In this document: in pieces, positions 44,833-55,435 of the stretch
How the letters are laid out: each line of letters begins with the position of its first letter
Numbering within the stretch: the first letter of the stretch is position 1
NCBI GenBank assembly: GCA_963708855.1
Contig: CAVPUM010000027.1
Span: forward strand, 60,404-124,403
Length of the DNA stretch: 64,000 bases
Reading direction: 5' to 3'
DNA from: CAIWHR01 sp963708855
GTDB taxonomy: Bacteria; Pseudomonadota; Gammaproteobacteria; Burkholderiales; Casimicrobiaceae
Translations under genes and position numbers: made by a program
Notes under the pieces: model-generated
Databases searched by the model: none
Told to the model about the DNA's origin: nothing
The model's input: only the letters and a program-made list of their open reading frames with translations

Positions 44833-45669
44833 TCAGATGACCGCAAAGCGGCGTGGGCCCGCCGGTGGCGCAAACGCGGCGTCGATCGCATCGAGCGTCG
44901 GCGGATCGAGCGGCAGAGCCGCCGCGGCCCGGTTGGCCCGGATATGCCCGGGATCGGCCGATTCCGGGATGGCCACGACATCCGGTCGATCGCAGCAGCC
45001 AGCGCAACGCGATCTGCGCCGGCGTCGCTCCGATTCGACGCGCGATCGACGCCAGTTTCGGATCTCGCAGCACGGCTCCCTGTCCCAACGGGGAATACGC
45101 CATCACGGGAATCCGGCGTTCGCGCAGCCAGGGCAGGAGTTCCCACTCGATTCCGCGCTCGCCCAGATGGTAGAGGACCTGATTGGTCGCGCAGCGCCGC
45201 CCTTCGGCGAGCGCGAACAGTTCGCGCATGTCGGCCGTGTCGAAATTGGAGACGCCCCAGCGGACGATCTTCCCATCCGCGCGCAGTCGCTCGAAGGCAG
45301 CCACCGTTTCGGCCAGCGGAATCTGACCACGCCAATGCAGGAGGTACAGATCGAGGCGGTCCGTGCCCAGCCGCCTGAGGCTGCGCTCGCAGGCAGAGAT
45401 CGCGCTTTTTCGGCCGGCGTTGTGGGGATACACCTTGCTCACTACAAACAGCCGATCGCGCCGACCGGCGATCGCGCGCGCCACGATCCTGCTCCGCGCC
45501 CGCCCTCGGCATACATCTCGGCGGTGTCGACCAGCGTCATGCCCAGGTCGAAACCGAGCGCCAGCGCCGCGGCCTCGTTCGCCGCGCGCGCCTTGCGCTC
45601 GCCCATGGTCCATGTCCCGAGGCCGAGCGCCGGCACCGTCGTTCCATCCGGAAACCTCACCGAAGGCAT
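44833..45669 (-). CDS. Aldo/keto reductase (frameshifted)
   Basis: This NADPH-dependent oxidoreductase with TIM-barrel fold reads across frames as VPALGLGTWTMGE, TLVDTAEMYAEGG (catalytic Asp and Tyr), DLYLLHWRG (catalytic His), GVSNFDTADM and AYSPLGQGAVL, then AIPESADPGHIRAN (the phosphate-binding segment) and an end at PRRFAVI. Shifts lie near 45500 and 44990, total 837 bases. Substrate unknown. Divergent from the molybdopterin oxidoreductase with 132 bases between the starts. Confidence 0.84.
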
Positions 45670-45801
45670 GTCGGCTTGAGTCGCTGTGCGCCATCCCGTC
45701 GAGGATACCGGAATCACCGTCCGGTCATCGTGCGCCGGCCCGCATGTGCCGCAGCGCGCCGACGCGTGGATAATGGCGGATCCGGACTCAAACTTCTGCG
45801 C

Positions 45802-47882
45802 ATGCCTCTCGACCCTCTTCCTGGCCGCACCATCGTCCGCGGCGCCTGCCCGCACGACTGCCCGGACACCTGCGCGATGCTGGTCACGGTCGAAGGCGGC
45901 CGTGCGATCGAAGTGCGCGGCGCGCCGGATCATCCGCCGACGGCTGGAACGCTCTGCACCAAGGTCGCACGCTACCTCGAGCGCACCTATTCCCCTGAGC
46001 GCGTGCTCCATCCGATGCGGCGCGTGGGCCGGAAAGGCGACGGCCGCTTCGAGCGCATTTCCTGGGACGAGGCGCTCGACACCATTGCGACCCGGTTCGG
46101 CGCGATTGCCGCGTCGCCCGACGGCCCGCAGGCGATCGTCCCGTACTCCTATGCGGGAACGATGGGGCTGCTGCAATACGGCTCGATGGACCGTCGCTTC
46201 TTCCATCGGCTCGGCGCGTCGCTGCTCGACCGGACCATCTGCGCGACCGCCGGCAAGGCCGGCTGGATCGCGACGCGTCGGCGCGGCGATGGGGACGGAC
46301 GTCGAGCAGTTCGCGAACAGCCGGCTCATCCTGATCTGGGGCAGCAATCCGGTCGTCTCCAATCTGCATTTCTGGAGGCAGGCGCAGGAAGCGAAGCGCC
46401 GCGGCGCGAAGCTCGTCGCCATCGATCCCTATCGCAGCCAGACCGCGGAAAAGTGCCACCAGCACGTGGCGCTCGTTCCCGGCACCGACGCGGCGCTCGC
46501 CCTCGGCATGATGCAGGTGCTGATCGCGGAGGATCTCGTCGACCACGACTACATCGACCGGCACACGATCGGATTCGACGCGCTGCGCGGTCGCGCTGCC
46601 GAGTATCCGCCGGAGCGTGTCGCGGCGATCTGCGGCATCGCGGCGGCTACGGTGATCGGCGCTCGCGCGCGCCTACGGCACGACCCGGCCGGCGGCGATC
46701 CGCGTCAACTACGGGATGCAGCGCCATGCCGGCGGCGGCAATGCGTGCGCGCCGTCGCCTGCCTGCCGGCGCTCGTCGGCGCCTGGCGCGATCCGGCGGG
46801 CGGCGCGCTGCTGTCGTCGTCGGGTACCTATCCGGTCGATATCGCCGCGCTCGAGCGCCCGGATCTCATCCGCGGCAAGCCGCGGACGATCAACATGAGC
46901 ACGATCGGCGACGCATTGCTGGACGCAAGCGACCCGCCGATAAGCGCGATCTACGTCTACAACTCGAATCCGGTCGCGGTGGCGCCCGAGTCGGCGAAGG
47001 TGGCGGCCGGCTTCGCGCGCGAAGATCTCTTTTGCGTGGTGCACGAGATTTTCCGGACCGACACCGCCGACTATGCCGACATTCTCCTGCCCGCCACCAC
47101 GCAGCTCGAGCAGCTGGATGTCCACAGTTCTTACGGCCACCTCTACGCGCTCGCGAACAACCCGGCGATCGCGCCGCTCGGCGAGGCGAAACCGAACACC
47201 GAGGTCTTTCGGCTGCTTGCCGCGCGGATGGGATTCGCCGAGCCCTGCTTTCGCGACAGCGACGAGGACCTCGCGCGGCTCGCGTTCCGGTCGGACCACC
47301 CGCGCGCGGGCGGCATGACCTGGGACGATCTCAAGGCGACGGGCTTCCGGAGGCTGGCCGTGCCGGATGTCTACGCCCCGTTCGCCGCCGGCGATTTCCC
47401 GACACCCTCGGGCAAGTGCGAGTTCTACTCGGAGACGCTCGCGCGCGAAGGGCACGATCCCCTCCCGACGTTCGTCCCGCCGCGCGAGTCGGTCGCGAGC
47501 AACCCGACGCTTGCCCGGCGCTATCCGCTGGCGTTCCTCTCGCCGCCCGCCCGCAACTTCCTCAATTCGTCGTTCGCGAATCTGCCGACGTTCGTCGCCG
47601 AGGAGAAGACCCCGCGGCTCGACATCCATCCCGACGATGCCCGGCTCGCGCGGAATCGCCACCGGCGATCGCGTGCGCATCCGCAACGACCGGGGAAGCT
47701 TCACGGCAACGGCGCGCGTGACGGAGCGCGCGCGGCCGGGCGTCGTCGTCGCGCCATCGGTCTGGTGGAAGAAGCTCTCCCCCGACGGCGCCAATGCCAA
47801 TGCCGTGACCAGCCAGGCGTTGACGGATCTCGGGCGCGCCGCGACGTTCTACGACTGTCTGGTCGAGGTCGAGAGGCTTTGA
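45802..47882 (+). CDS. Molybdopterin-dependent oxidoreductase (frameshifted)
   Basis: An enzyme of the DMSO-reductase superfamily, about 690 codons. An N-terminal 4Fe-4S site is visible in RGACPHDCPDTCAM with the fourth Cys in GTLCTKVARYLER; cofactor-binding parts include IWGSNPVVSNLHF, AIDPYRSQTAEK, NSNPVAVAPES and TQLEQLDVHSSYGHLYALAN. Shifts near 46275, 46670-46720 and 47655 move the frame; the C-terminal RPGVVVAPSVWWKKLSPDGANANA domain is clear. Relatives are annotated as formate dehydrogenase or biotin sulfoxide reductase-like; substrate is not evident. No sulfite or nitrate reductase subunits are nearby. Confidence 0.82.
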
Positions 47883-47905
47883 CGCCGGTCCTGCGAACCG
47901 ACCTG

Positions 47906-47919
47906 CGCCCCGTGGGGCG
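47906..47919. terminator. Short GC hairpin between convergent genes
   Basis: CGCCCC-GT-GGGGCG forms a compact dyad between the stops of the molybdopterin oxidoreductase and the lexA-like gene. There is no T run, so it is at best a weak bidirectional terminator. Confidence 0.3.
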
Positions 47920-47927
47920 TGCCGACG

Positions 47928-48503
47928 CTAGAGCTTGCGCACGAGCCCGACCATGACCCCGAAGATCTCGAGCGTGCCCTCGGGTCGGATGACGGGGTAG
48001 GCCTTGTTCTCGGGCTTCAACACGAACTGGCCGCGCTCGACATCGAGTCGCTTCAACGTGAACTGACCGTCGACGATCGCCACGACAACGTCGCCGCGCT
48101 TGGCCGAGGCCGTCTTTTCGACGACGACGAGATCCCCCTCCAGAATGCCGGCATCCTGCATCGAATCACCCTTGACGCGGATGAGGACCGTCGCCGACGG
48201 GCGTTCGATCAGATAGTCGTCGATCGTCAACGCATCGGAATGGCCGTCTTCGACGGGATTCGCCTGTCCGGCCTGTACCGGTGACTCCGCCAGCGCCCGC
48301 GCAAAGAACCGGCCGGTCGGCGCGAGCCGCCTGTCCGGCGTGGATTCGATGTAGCCGGCGAGCTTGAGCCGTGCGACCATTGCCGCAACCGACGATTTGG
48401 ACTTGAGACCGAGCAGGTTGCCGATCGATGCATACGACGGCAACGCGCGGTGCCGGGCGTAGTAATCCTGCAGCGACGCCAGATAAGAACGATCGTTCGA
48501 CAT
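47928..48503 (-). CDS. LexA/UmuD-like S24 transcriptional repressor
   Basis: The 191-residue protein has an N-terminal helix-turn-helix (SYASIGNLLGLKSKSSVAAM) and a C-terminal S24 autoprotease domain. The predicted self-cleavage bond is Ala78-Gly79 in SPVQAGQANP, like UmuD; the catalytic pair is Ser114 in KGDSM and Lys151 in FTLKRL. It is more UmuD-like and shorter than the canonical LexA, so an SOS or phage-type repressor different from the main LexA is likely. Two GAAC-N4-GTTC dyads lie at its promoter, one inside its first codons. It is divergent from a repair nuclease. Confidence 0.85.
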   Translation of the reverse strand: MSNDRSYLASLQDYYARHRALPSYASIGNLLGLKSKSSVAAMVARLKLAGYIESTPDRRLAPTGRFFARALAESPVQAGQANPVEDGHSDALTIDDYLIERPSATVLIRVKGDSMQDAGILEGDLVVVEKTASAKRGDVVVAIVDGQFTLKRLDVERGQFVLKPENKAYPVIRPEGTLEIFGVMVGLVRKL

Positions 48504-48529
48504 GACGGTACAATAACGAACGAGCGTTC
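48487..48529. promoter_or_regulatory. Twin GAAC-N4-GTTC operators
   Basis: GAACGATCGTTC at 48487-48498 and GAACGAGCGTTC at 48518-48529 are related dyads whose starts are 31 bases apart, about three helix turns. The second extends to the 16-base perfect dyad 48516-48531. A TACAAT at 48509-48514, read rightward, lies between them. GAAC-N4-GTTC is the SOS-box pattern of Gram-positive LexA, whereas betaproteobacterial LexA usually uses CTGT-N8-ACAG. The likely ligand is the adjacent LexA-like protein. Confidence 0.7.
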
Positions 48530-48562
48530 GTCCGTCAAGCCCCTTGCGGCCCTCATTTCGCC

Positions 48563-49993
48563 ATGCGCCTGTTCGCCCCGGTTCTGGCCTTCGTCGACCT
48601 CGAAACCACCGGCACGGGCGCCGCGACCGACGCTATCACCGAGATCGGAATCGTGCGCGTCGAAGCGGATCCGGAGGGCGCGGCATGCCCCGGCGTCACC
48701 GAGTGGAGCACGCTGGTCAACCCCGGGATGCCGATTCCGCCCGAGATCCAGGCGCTGACGGGAATCACCACCGCCATGGTCCGTGATGCGCCGTCCTTCG
48801 CCGAAGTCGCCGACGAGGTCTCGGCGCGCACCGCCGGCGCTTTGTTCGTTGCGCACAACGCCCGCTTCGATTACGGCTTCCTCAAGCATGCGTTCGCGCG
48901 GGAGCAGCGCGCGTTCTCGGCGCGGGTGCTCTGCACCGTCCGCCTGTCGCGGCGCCTGTTTCCCGAGGAGTCGCGGCACAACCTGGACAGCGTGATCGCG
49001 CGACACGGGCTGCCCGTGGCCGGGCGACACCGCGCGCTCGGCGACGCGCGCGTGCTGTGGTCGTTCCTGCAGGTGCTCTACCGCACTCTGCCGGCGGAGG
49101 CGATCGAAGCCGCCGCGAAGCGCGTCCTCAAGACGCCAAGCCTTCCGCCGCAGCTCGCCCCCGACGCGCTCGACACGCTGCCGGAGGCGCCGGGCGTCTA
49201 CCTTTTCTACGGACCCAACGCACTGCCGCTCTACATCGGCAAGAGCACGAACTTGCGCGAGCGCGTGGGTGCCCATTTCTCGTCCGACTATCGTTCCGCG
49301 ACCGACCTTCGCCTCTCGACGGAGCTGCAGCGGATCGAGTTCGAGGAGACAGCCGGCGAAATCGGCGCGCTGCTGCGCGAAGCCGCGCTCGTGAAATCGA
49401 TGTTTCCCGCGCACAACCACGCGCTGCGCCGCAAGGCGGAAGCAGGCGTGCTGGAGTTGCCCGCCGCGCCCGGGCCTCCCGGTTACGTTCCCGCCGTCGG
49501 GGTCGAGCCTAGTGCGCTCCCCGGCCGGTACGGGCCGTTTTCGTCGAAGCGGCAGGCGCGTGAGACGCTGCGCTCGCTCGCCTCGGAGCACGCGCTATGC
49601 TGGAAGGCGCTGGGGCTCGAGAAACGGCTCGGGCCGTGCTTCGCGCGCCAGGTGAGACGGTGCGCCGGTGCGTGCGTGGGAGCCGAATCCGCGGCCGCGC
49701 ATCACGAGCGGCTCGCCTCGGCACTCGCGCCGCTGGCGATCCCGGCGTGGCCGTTCGCAGGGCTCGCCGCGATTCGCGAGCGCTCTTTGCTGGGAGATCG
49801 TGTCGATCTGCACGTGCTCCGGGATTGGTGCTGGCTCGGCACTGCGCGCGACGACGGCGAGCTCGGGCGCCTCGTCGAAGCGCCCCCGCGACCGGAGTTC
49901 GATGCCGACATCGCGCGGCTGCTGATGCGCGTGCTCGCGAAAGGAAAGCACGAGATACTGGCCCTTTCCGGCCGCTTCTGTCGCGCCGACTAG
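48563..49993 (+). CDS. DEDDh exonuclease fused to GIY-YIG (UvrC/Cho-like) nuclease
   Basis: The 476-residue protein joins two nuclease modules. Residues 1-170 are a DnaQ-type 3'-5' exonuclease: FVDLETTG (Asp12, Glu14), AHNARFDYGFL, and HRALGDA. Residues about 200-290 are a GIY-YIG domain as in UvrC and Cho: APGVYLFYG and PLYIGKSTNLRERV, with the conserved Glu in ETAGEIGALLREA. The rest includes CFARQVRRCAGAC, a Cys cluster seen in UvrC-type proteins. Role: probably SOS-linked repair incision; the family is known but little studied. Confidence 0.85.
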   Translation: MRLFAPVLAFVDLETTGTGAATDAITEIGIVRVEADPEGAACPGVTEWSTLVNPGMPIPPEIQALTGITTAMVRDAPSFAEVADEVSARTAGALFVAHNARFDYGFLKHAFAREQRAFSARVLCTVRLSRRLFPEESRHNLDSVIARHGLPVAGRHRALGDARVLWSFLQVLYRTLPAEAIEAAAKRVLKTPSLPPQLAPDALDTLPEAPGVYLFYGPNALPLYIGKSTNLRERVGAHFSSDYRSATDLRLSTELQRIEFEETAGEIGALLREAALVKSMFPAHNHALRRKAEAGVLELPAAPGPPGYVPAVGVEPSALPGRYGPFSSKRQARETLRSLASEHALCWKALGLEKRLGPCFARQVRRCAGACVGAESAAAHHERLASALAPLAIPAWPFAGLAAIRERSLLGDRVDLHVLRDWCWLGTARDDGELGRLVEAPPRPEFDADIARLLMRVLAKGKHEILALSGRFCRAD

Positions 49994-50017
49994 GACCGGT
50001 TCACGCCGAGCCGGCCG

Positions 50018-51442
<1,425 letters not shown>

Positions 51443-51569
51443 CGGTTTCCATTTGCGGATTGAGAGAAGCGGGAACTACTTTACCGGATCGCGGCCGCCC
51501 CGTGGCGGTTGCCCGCAGGGTGGTCGCACAATTGCCACGATCTGCGCAAAAGATGCTAGCTTTACCGTC

Positions 51570-52628
51570 ATGACGTACCAATGGTCCGAAATGCTGCTGT
51601 TGCTGCTCGCCGTGCCGTTGCTGGTTGCGGTTTACGTTCTGCTGCTTCGCCGGAAGAAGAAGAGCGCCCTCCGCTATGCGAGCGTGAATCTGATGAAGGT
51701 CGCGCTCGGGCCAGCCCAGCGCCTGCGGCGCCACGTCCCGCCGCTGCTCTTTCTGCTGTCGATGATCGCGATGATCATCGCGATCGCACGTCCGTCCACG
51801 GTCATCACGCTGCCTTCGCAGCAGCAGACCATAATGCTTGCGATGGACGTCTCGCTCAGCATGGGCGCCAAGGACGTCGACCCCAACCGGCTGACCGCCG
51901 CACAGGTGGCGGCAAAATCCTTCGTCGAAGAGTACCCTGCAGACACGCGAATCGGCATCGTGTCCTTCGGCGCAACCGCATCGCTCGTGCAGACGCCGAC
52001 CCAGAATCGCGAGGATCTTCTCGCGGCCATCGAACGCTTTCAGCTGCAGCGCGGCACCGCGACGGGCAGCGCGCTCTACGTGGCGCTGGCGACGCTGTTT
52101 CCCGATGCCGGCATCGACCTCGAGTCACTGGTGTTCAAAGGTGGGCTTACGCGGTTTGGCGCCCCGACCGCTCGCCCCGAGGTGAAGCCGAAGACCGCCG
52201 AAGAGAAGACATTCAAGCCGGTTGCGCCGGGTTCCTATGCCTCGGCCGTGATTATCCTGTTGAGCGACGGCCGGCGGACAACGGGCCCGGATCCGCTCGA
52301 AGCCGCCAAGATGGCCGCCGATCGCGGGGTAAAGGTCTACACGGTCGGCTTCGGGACCAAGGAAGGCGCCACCATCGGTTTCGAAGGCTGGTCGGTATAT
52401 GTGCGGCTCGACGAGGAAACGCTGCAGGCCATCGCCCAAATCACGCGTGGAGAGTATTTCCATGCCGGCACTGCCACCGACCTCAGGAAGGTCTACCAGA
52501 GTCTCAATGCACGACTCGTGCTGGAACGGAAGGAAACCGAAGTGACCTTTCTGTTCGCTGCGGCGGCGGCGGCATTGTTGCTCGCGTCGTCCCTCCTGTC
52601 ACTGCTCTGGCTCAATCGAAGCGTCTGA
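51570..52628 (+). CDS. VWA-domain membrane protein (BatA-like)
   Basis: A 352-residue protein with two N-terminal membrane helices (about 8-26 and 56-73), a periplasmic von Willebrand A domain and a C-terminal helix (about 327-349). The MIDAS motif is intact: DVSLS at Asp93, Ser95 and Ser97, and later LLSDGRRTTGPDP. BatA-like proteins usually sit beside MoxR ATPases and BatB; none is present here. Function unknown; metal-dependent protein assembly at the membrane is a general inference. Confidence 0.82.
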   Translation: MTYQWSEMLLLLLAVPLLVAVYVLLLRRKKKSALRYASVNLMKVALGPAQRLRRHVPPLLFLLSMIAMIIAIARPSTVITLPSQQQTIMLAMDVSLSMGAKDVDPNRLTAAQVAAKSFVEEYPADTRIGIVSFGATASLVQTPTQNREDLLAAIERFQLQRGTATGSALYVALATLFPDAGIDLESLVFKGGLTRFGAPTARPEVKPKTAEEKTFKPVAPGSYASAVIILLSDGRRTTGPDPLEAAKMAADRGVKVYTVGFGTKEGATIGFEGWSVYVRLDEETLQAIAQITRGEYFHAGTATDLRKVYQSLNARLVLERKETEVTFLFAAAAAALLLASSLLSLLWLNRSV

Positions 52629-52740
52629 CCCGCCTGCTTGTGCGCGAACTCCTGCAGGACGCGCGCCATCATGAACTCCCGGGCGGCTGCGGAAGCGAAG
52701 GGCAAGCCGCGCGCCCGGCGGCACGGGTCCTCCAATCAGC

Positions 52741-53508
52741 TCACTTCTTCTTTCCCGTCGAATTTGGAGCGCACAACCCAAGTGCTACGACCACGTCACT
52801 GCAAGGTTCGGAGGCCGCGACCGCCGGGGGCATCGCGTCCGGTCGGCGTGCCGGAGCGTTCCTGGCAGCTGCGGGTTTCGTGCCCGGCGGCTTTGTTTCC
52901 GTGCGCGGCTTTGCCGCTCCGACTGTGGCCGTTGTAACCGTTGCCCCGATCGGGGGCGGGCTCACGATCACTGCGGACGCATCCGCGGGCGCACCAGTGG
53001 GCGACGTCCCCTGCATCAAGGAGATCGGCGTTGCCGGCGCGTCCACGATTTTCGATTCGGCGGCGGGTGCTGACGGACTGGTTTTCAACATTTCCCTAAG
53101 CCGGTCCGAATACTGGTAAACGTTGAAGGTCGAGAGGATAACCACGGTAACCATCAGCGTGGACAAGGCAACCCGATAGCGTCGCTGCCTTACCGCAACG
53201 GAAACGCGACTGATTACAGCGGATCCCAGGCGCTTGCCGATCGGCGGATCTTTGCCGTGGAGCGACGCGATACGCGCATAGATATATCGATGCCGATCGT
53301 GCTTCCGGCGACGAACCGGGTCCGCCAGGACCTCATACGCCGCAGTCAGGTCGGACATCCTTCGATGCGCTTCATCCTTCGAGCCGGAAAATCGATCGGG
53401 GTGATACCGTTGGGCCAGGGCCTTGAACGCCGCGCGAATGACAATATCCTCGGCGCCCGGGTGCACTCCGAGAGTCGCGTAAAGGTCCGGTTTTGGGACT
53501 TTCGCCAT
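52741..53508 (-). CDS. Membrane-anchored J-domain protein
   Basis: The start MAKVPKPDLYATLGVHPGAED is at ATG 53508; a GTG nine codons upstream is an alternative. An N-terminal J domain contains the HPD tripeptide in RYHPDRFSG and is followed by a membrane helix near residues 118-135 and an Ala/Pro/Thr-rich tail of about 120 residues. It lacks the G/F region and zinc fingers of DnaJ, so it is a type III J protein that may recruit DnaK to the inner membrane. Its neighbour on the same strand is the cellulose-like operon; a link is untested. Confidence 0.82.
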   Translation of the reverse strand: MAKVPKPDLYATLGVHPGAEDIVIRAAFKALAQRYHPDRFSGSKDEAHRRMSDLTAAYEVLADPVRRRKHDRHRYIYARIASLHGKDPPIGKRLGSAVISRVSVAVRQRRYRVALSTLMVTVVILSTFNVYQYSDRLREMLKTSPSAPAAESKIVDAPATPISLMQGTSPTGAPADASAVIVSPPPIGATVTTATVGAAKPRTETKPPGTKPAAARNAPARRPDAMPPAVAASEPCSDVVVALGLCAPNSTGKKK

Positions 53509-53772
53509 CCGTTCTGCGCGGGGAGGGGATCTCACGAAAGTGCGCCCGCCCGCATTGGTCCCGCCTGGTATCGTGAACGCATCGTGGGCGCCAACTACAT
53601 CGCTGTATTTTACTGCCTGCCGTTGGTAGCGCGCTCTTCGTTCGTCGGTCCCGACTTCTCCTTCCGCACTAGGCTCGGACGAATGTTCGATTCCGGTGAA
53701 AGGCAGACGCTACCCGTTCACTCCAGCCGGTGCCGGGCATTGTCCACTACAACAAGGGGCTCGCCCAGGGCG
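53509..53772. other. Intergenic region without recognised gene
   Basis: The stretch between the J-domain gene and the glycoside hydrolase has no convincing frame. Both neighbours run leftward, so this probably holds the terminator of the cellulose-like operon and the promoter of the J-domain gene. I see no strong hairpin with a T run. Confidence 0.35.
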
Positions 53773-54591
53773 CTATTCAACCGAAACCGCATACGCATTG
53801 AGCTGGGTTTCTCCGGCACCGGTGATGACTTCGTTGCCAAACTCGATGGAGGCGACATACTCGTCGCCGGTGGCGAGGCCCTTGGACCGGATATAGGAAA
53901 AGAACCTCGTCAAGTCAAGCGTTGCCGCGCCAAGCCTTGGTGTCGCCCTCAGGAATGCGATGTATTTCCAGCCTTGCCCAACGTTCTCGGCCACGAACAC
54001 GTTGTAGAGCGATCCATCGATCGTGGCCTGCTCGACCAGTATGCCGTCGGGCCGCATGCCGCCATACGACTCCAGCCAGATCATTATTTCGTGTGTGATC
54101 GGGGGAACCGCGAATGCGGACGGGTTCGGCGTATTGGTGAGCCAGATGTCGAATGCAGTGTTTCCGCTGCCGGTGTGGGTCGACGCAACGTCGTACGCGA
54201 CCGTCGCCACGCGGATGCTGCTTATCTTCTTCGGCAACGTGTTCGACGTGGATTGCTTTCCCGGCTTCTGCCCGAAAATGACCTCCGGGTAGCCGGTTAC
54301 GTTGCCGGCCGAGTTCGACCAGTTCCACGTCCAGCGACCTACGAGCGTACCGTCCACGCCAAGCCCGACGCCTATGCACTGTGACCAGCCGCGCAGCGTC
54401 CCCTTGCCCCACGTATTGTTTTCCGCGCGATAGCTCGCGCTGCTTATCAAGGCTTGGTCGGTGCAATCCATGGTGACCGCGCCTGCTACCAGAGGCACGC
54501 CTGGCGCTACTGCAGAATCCGAATGCACGCGTTCGCCACCACACCCATGCAGGGTCGATACGGCAGCCAAGGCGGCAAGGATCTCTTTCAT
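53773..54591 (-). CDS. Glycoside hydrolase family 12 lipoprotein (endoglucanase/xyloglucanase type)
   Basis: A 272-residue protein with a lipoprotein signal peptide, lipobox LHGC with Cys17. The GH12 fold is shown by GRWTWNWSNSAGNVTGYPEVIFG, the nucleophile Glu168 in HEIMIWLESYGG and the putative acid/base Glu254 in EFGNEVITGAG. GH12 enzymes cut beta-1,4-glucans or xyloglucan with retention. It lies 72 bases after a BcsS-like gene and a GT2 synthase, so it may take the place of the usual BcsZ (GH8) endoglucanase. Localisation to the envelope is inferred from the lipobox. Confidence 0.83.
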   Translation of the reverse strand: MKEILAALAAVSTLHGCGGERVHSDSAVAPGVPLVAGAVTMDCTDQALISSASYRAENNTWGKGTLRGWSQCIGVGLGVDGTLVGRWTWNWSNSAGNVTGYPEVIFGQKPGKQSTSNTLPKKISSIRVATVAYDVASTHTGSGNTAFDIWLTNTPNPSAFAVPPITHEIMIWLESYGGMRPDGILVEQATIDGSLYNVFVAENVGQGWKYIAFLRATPRLGAATLDLTRFFSYIRSKGLATGDEYVASIEFGNEVITGAGETQLNAYAVSVE

Positions 54592-54663
54592 CGGCGCAGA
54601 AATGTCACCTGTCCCGCTGTCCAGTCAGCCGGGTCCACCTCTGGCCCTGCTCGGAAACAAATG

Positions 54664-55434
54664 TCAGAACGACGCTACGAACTCGACGCCGCCGTAGGGT
54701 TCCGTCGACTCACCTTCATTGCGCCGGGCCCCGACCTTCAAACCAGCCTCGGACGTCGCACCCAGTTTGATGCCGGACAATACCCAACCGACCTGTGCCG
54801 CGCGGTAAACCGTATTGCCGTGTGCTATCAGTTCCGGCCCGGTCCGCAGTCCGCCCTCGAATCGATAGAGCAAACGCAGCCGGGCCCAATAGGCTTCGGT
54901 ACCGGTTGTGTACGCCGCGAACGCATTGACAAAAAGGTTCGGCAAGGCAACGGCCTCCCCTCCGACCTGGACCTTGAGCCCCCATCGGACCCCGCTCTCG
55001 CGGTTGCCGGGATCGTCCGGCGAGAGCCGCGTGTTCGTGTATCGCGGGCCCAGTGACACGCTGCCCCAGTTCTCCCCCGAGCTCGTCTGGTATGCGAGCG
55101 CCACCTCGAGTCCGCTGGCCTTGGCATCGATGCGGCTGTTGTCACTCGCATAGTCGTAGGCGTTGTAGTCGGCCCAGAGGCGAACGGCCATACCCTGTCC
55201 CAGATTGCCGCCGGCGATCGGCATAATCGTGCCGAGATACGCAGAATTGCCGTCCTTGCTCGCGTCAAAGCCTCCCAGCGCAATGCCTTCGGCGCCGGCA
55301 GTAGGGGCCGCCAGGAGCACGGCGATTCCCAGTGCCCAGAACAGGCCTTGCCGGCCGTGAACAGCAATGACGACGGGGACCACGTCTCGCGCTGGAGTGC
55401 GGTTGCATGGCCCATTCGTCCAACGGCCAAACAT
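54664..55434 (-). CDS. BcsS-like outer-membrane protein
   Basis: A 256-residue beta-strand-rich protein with a signal peptide near residues 29-48 (WALGIAVLLAAPTAGAEG). Strands such as MAVRLWADYNAYDYAS, LEVALAYQTSSGENWGSVSLG and the pattern YTNTRLSPDDP resemble cellulose biosynthesis protein BcsS, mostly known from Alphaproteobacteria, and end in aromatic FVASF. I start at ATG 55434, one base after the stop of the GT2 gene, which implies translational coupling; a GTG nearer the signal peptide is an alternative. Likely a small barrel linked to polymer export. Confidence 0.68.
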   Translation of the reverse strand: MFGRWTNGPCNRTPARDVVPVVIAVHGRQGLFWALGIAVLLAAPTAGAEGIALGGFDASKDGNSAYLGTIMPIAGGNLGQGMAVRLWADYNAYDYASDNSRIDAKASGLEVALAYQTSSGENWGSVSLGPRYTNTRLSPDDPGNRESGVRWGLKVQVGGEAVALPNLFVNAFAAYTTGTEAYWARLRLLYRFEGGLRTGPELIAHGNTVYRAAQVGWVLSGIKLGATSEAGLKVGARRNEGESTEPYGGVEFVASF

Positions 55435-55435
55435 G

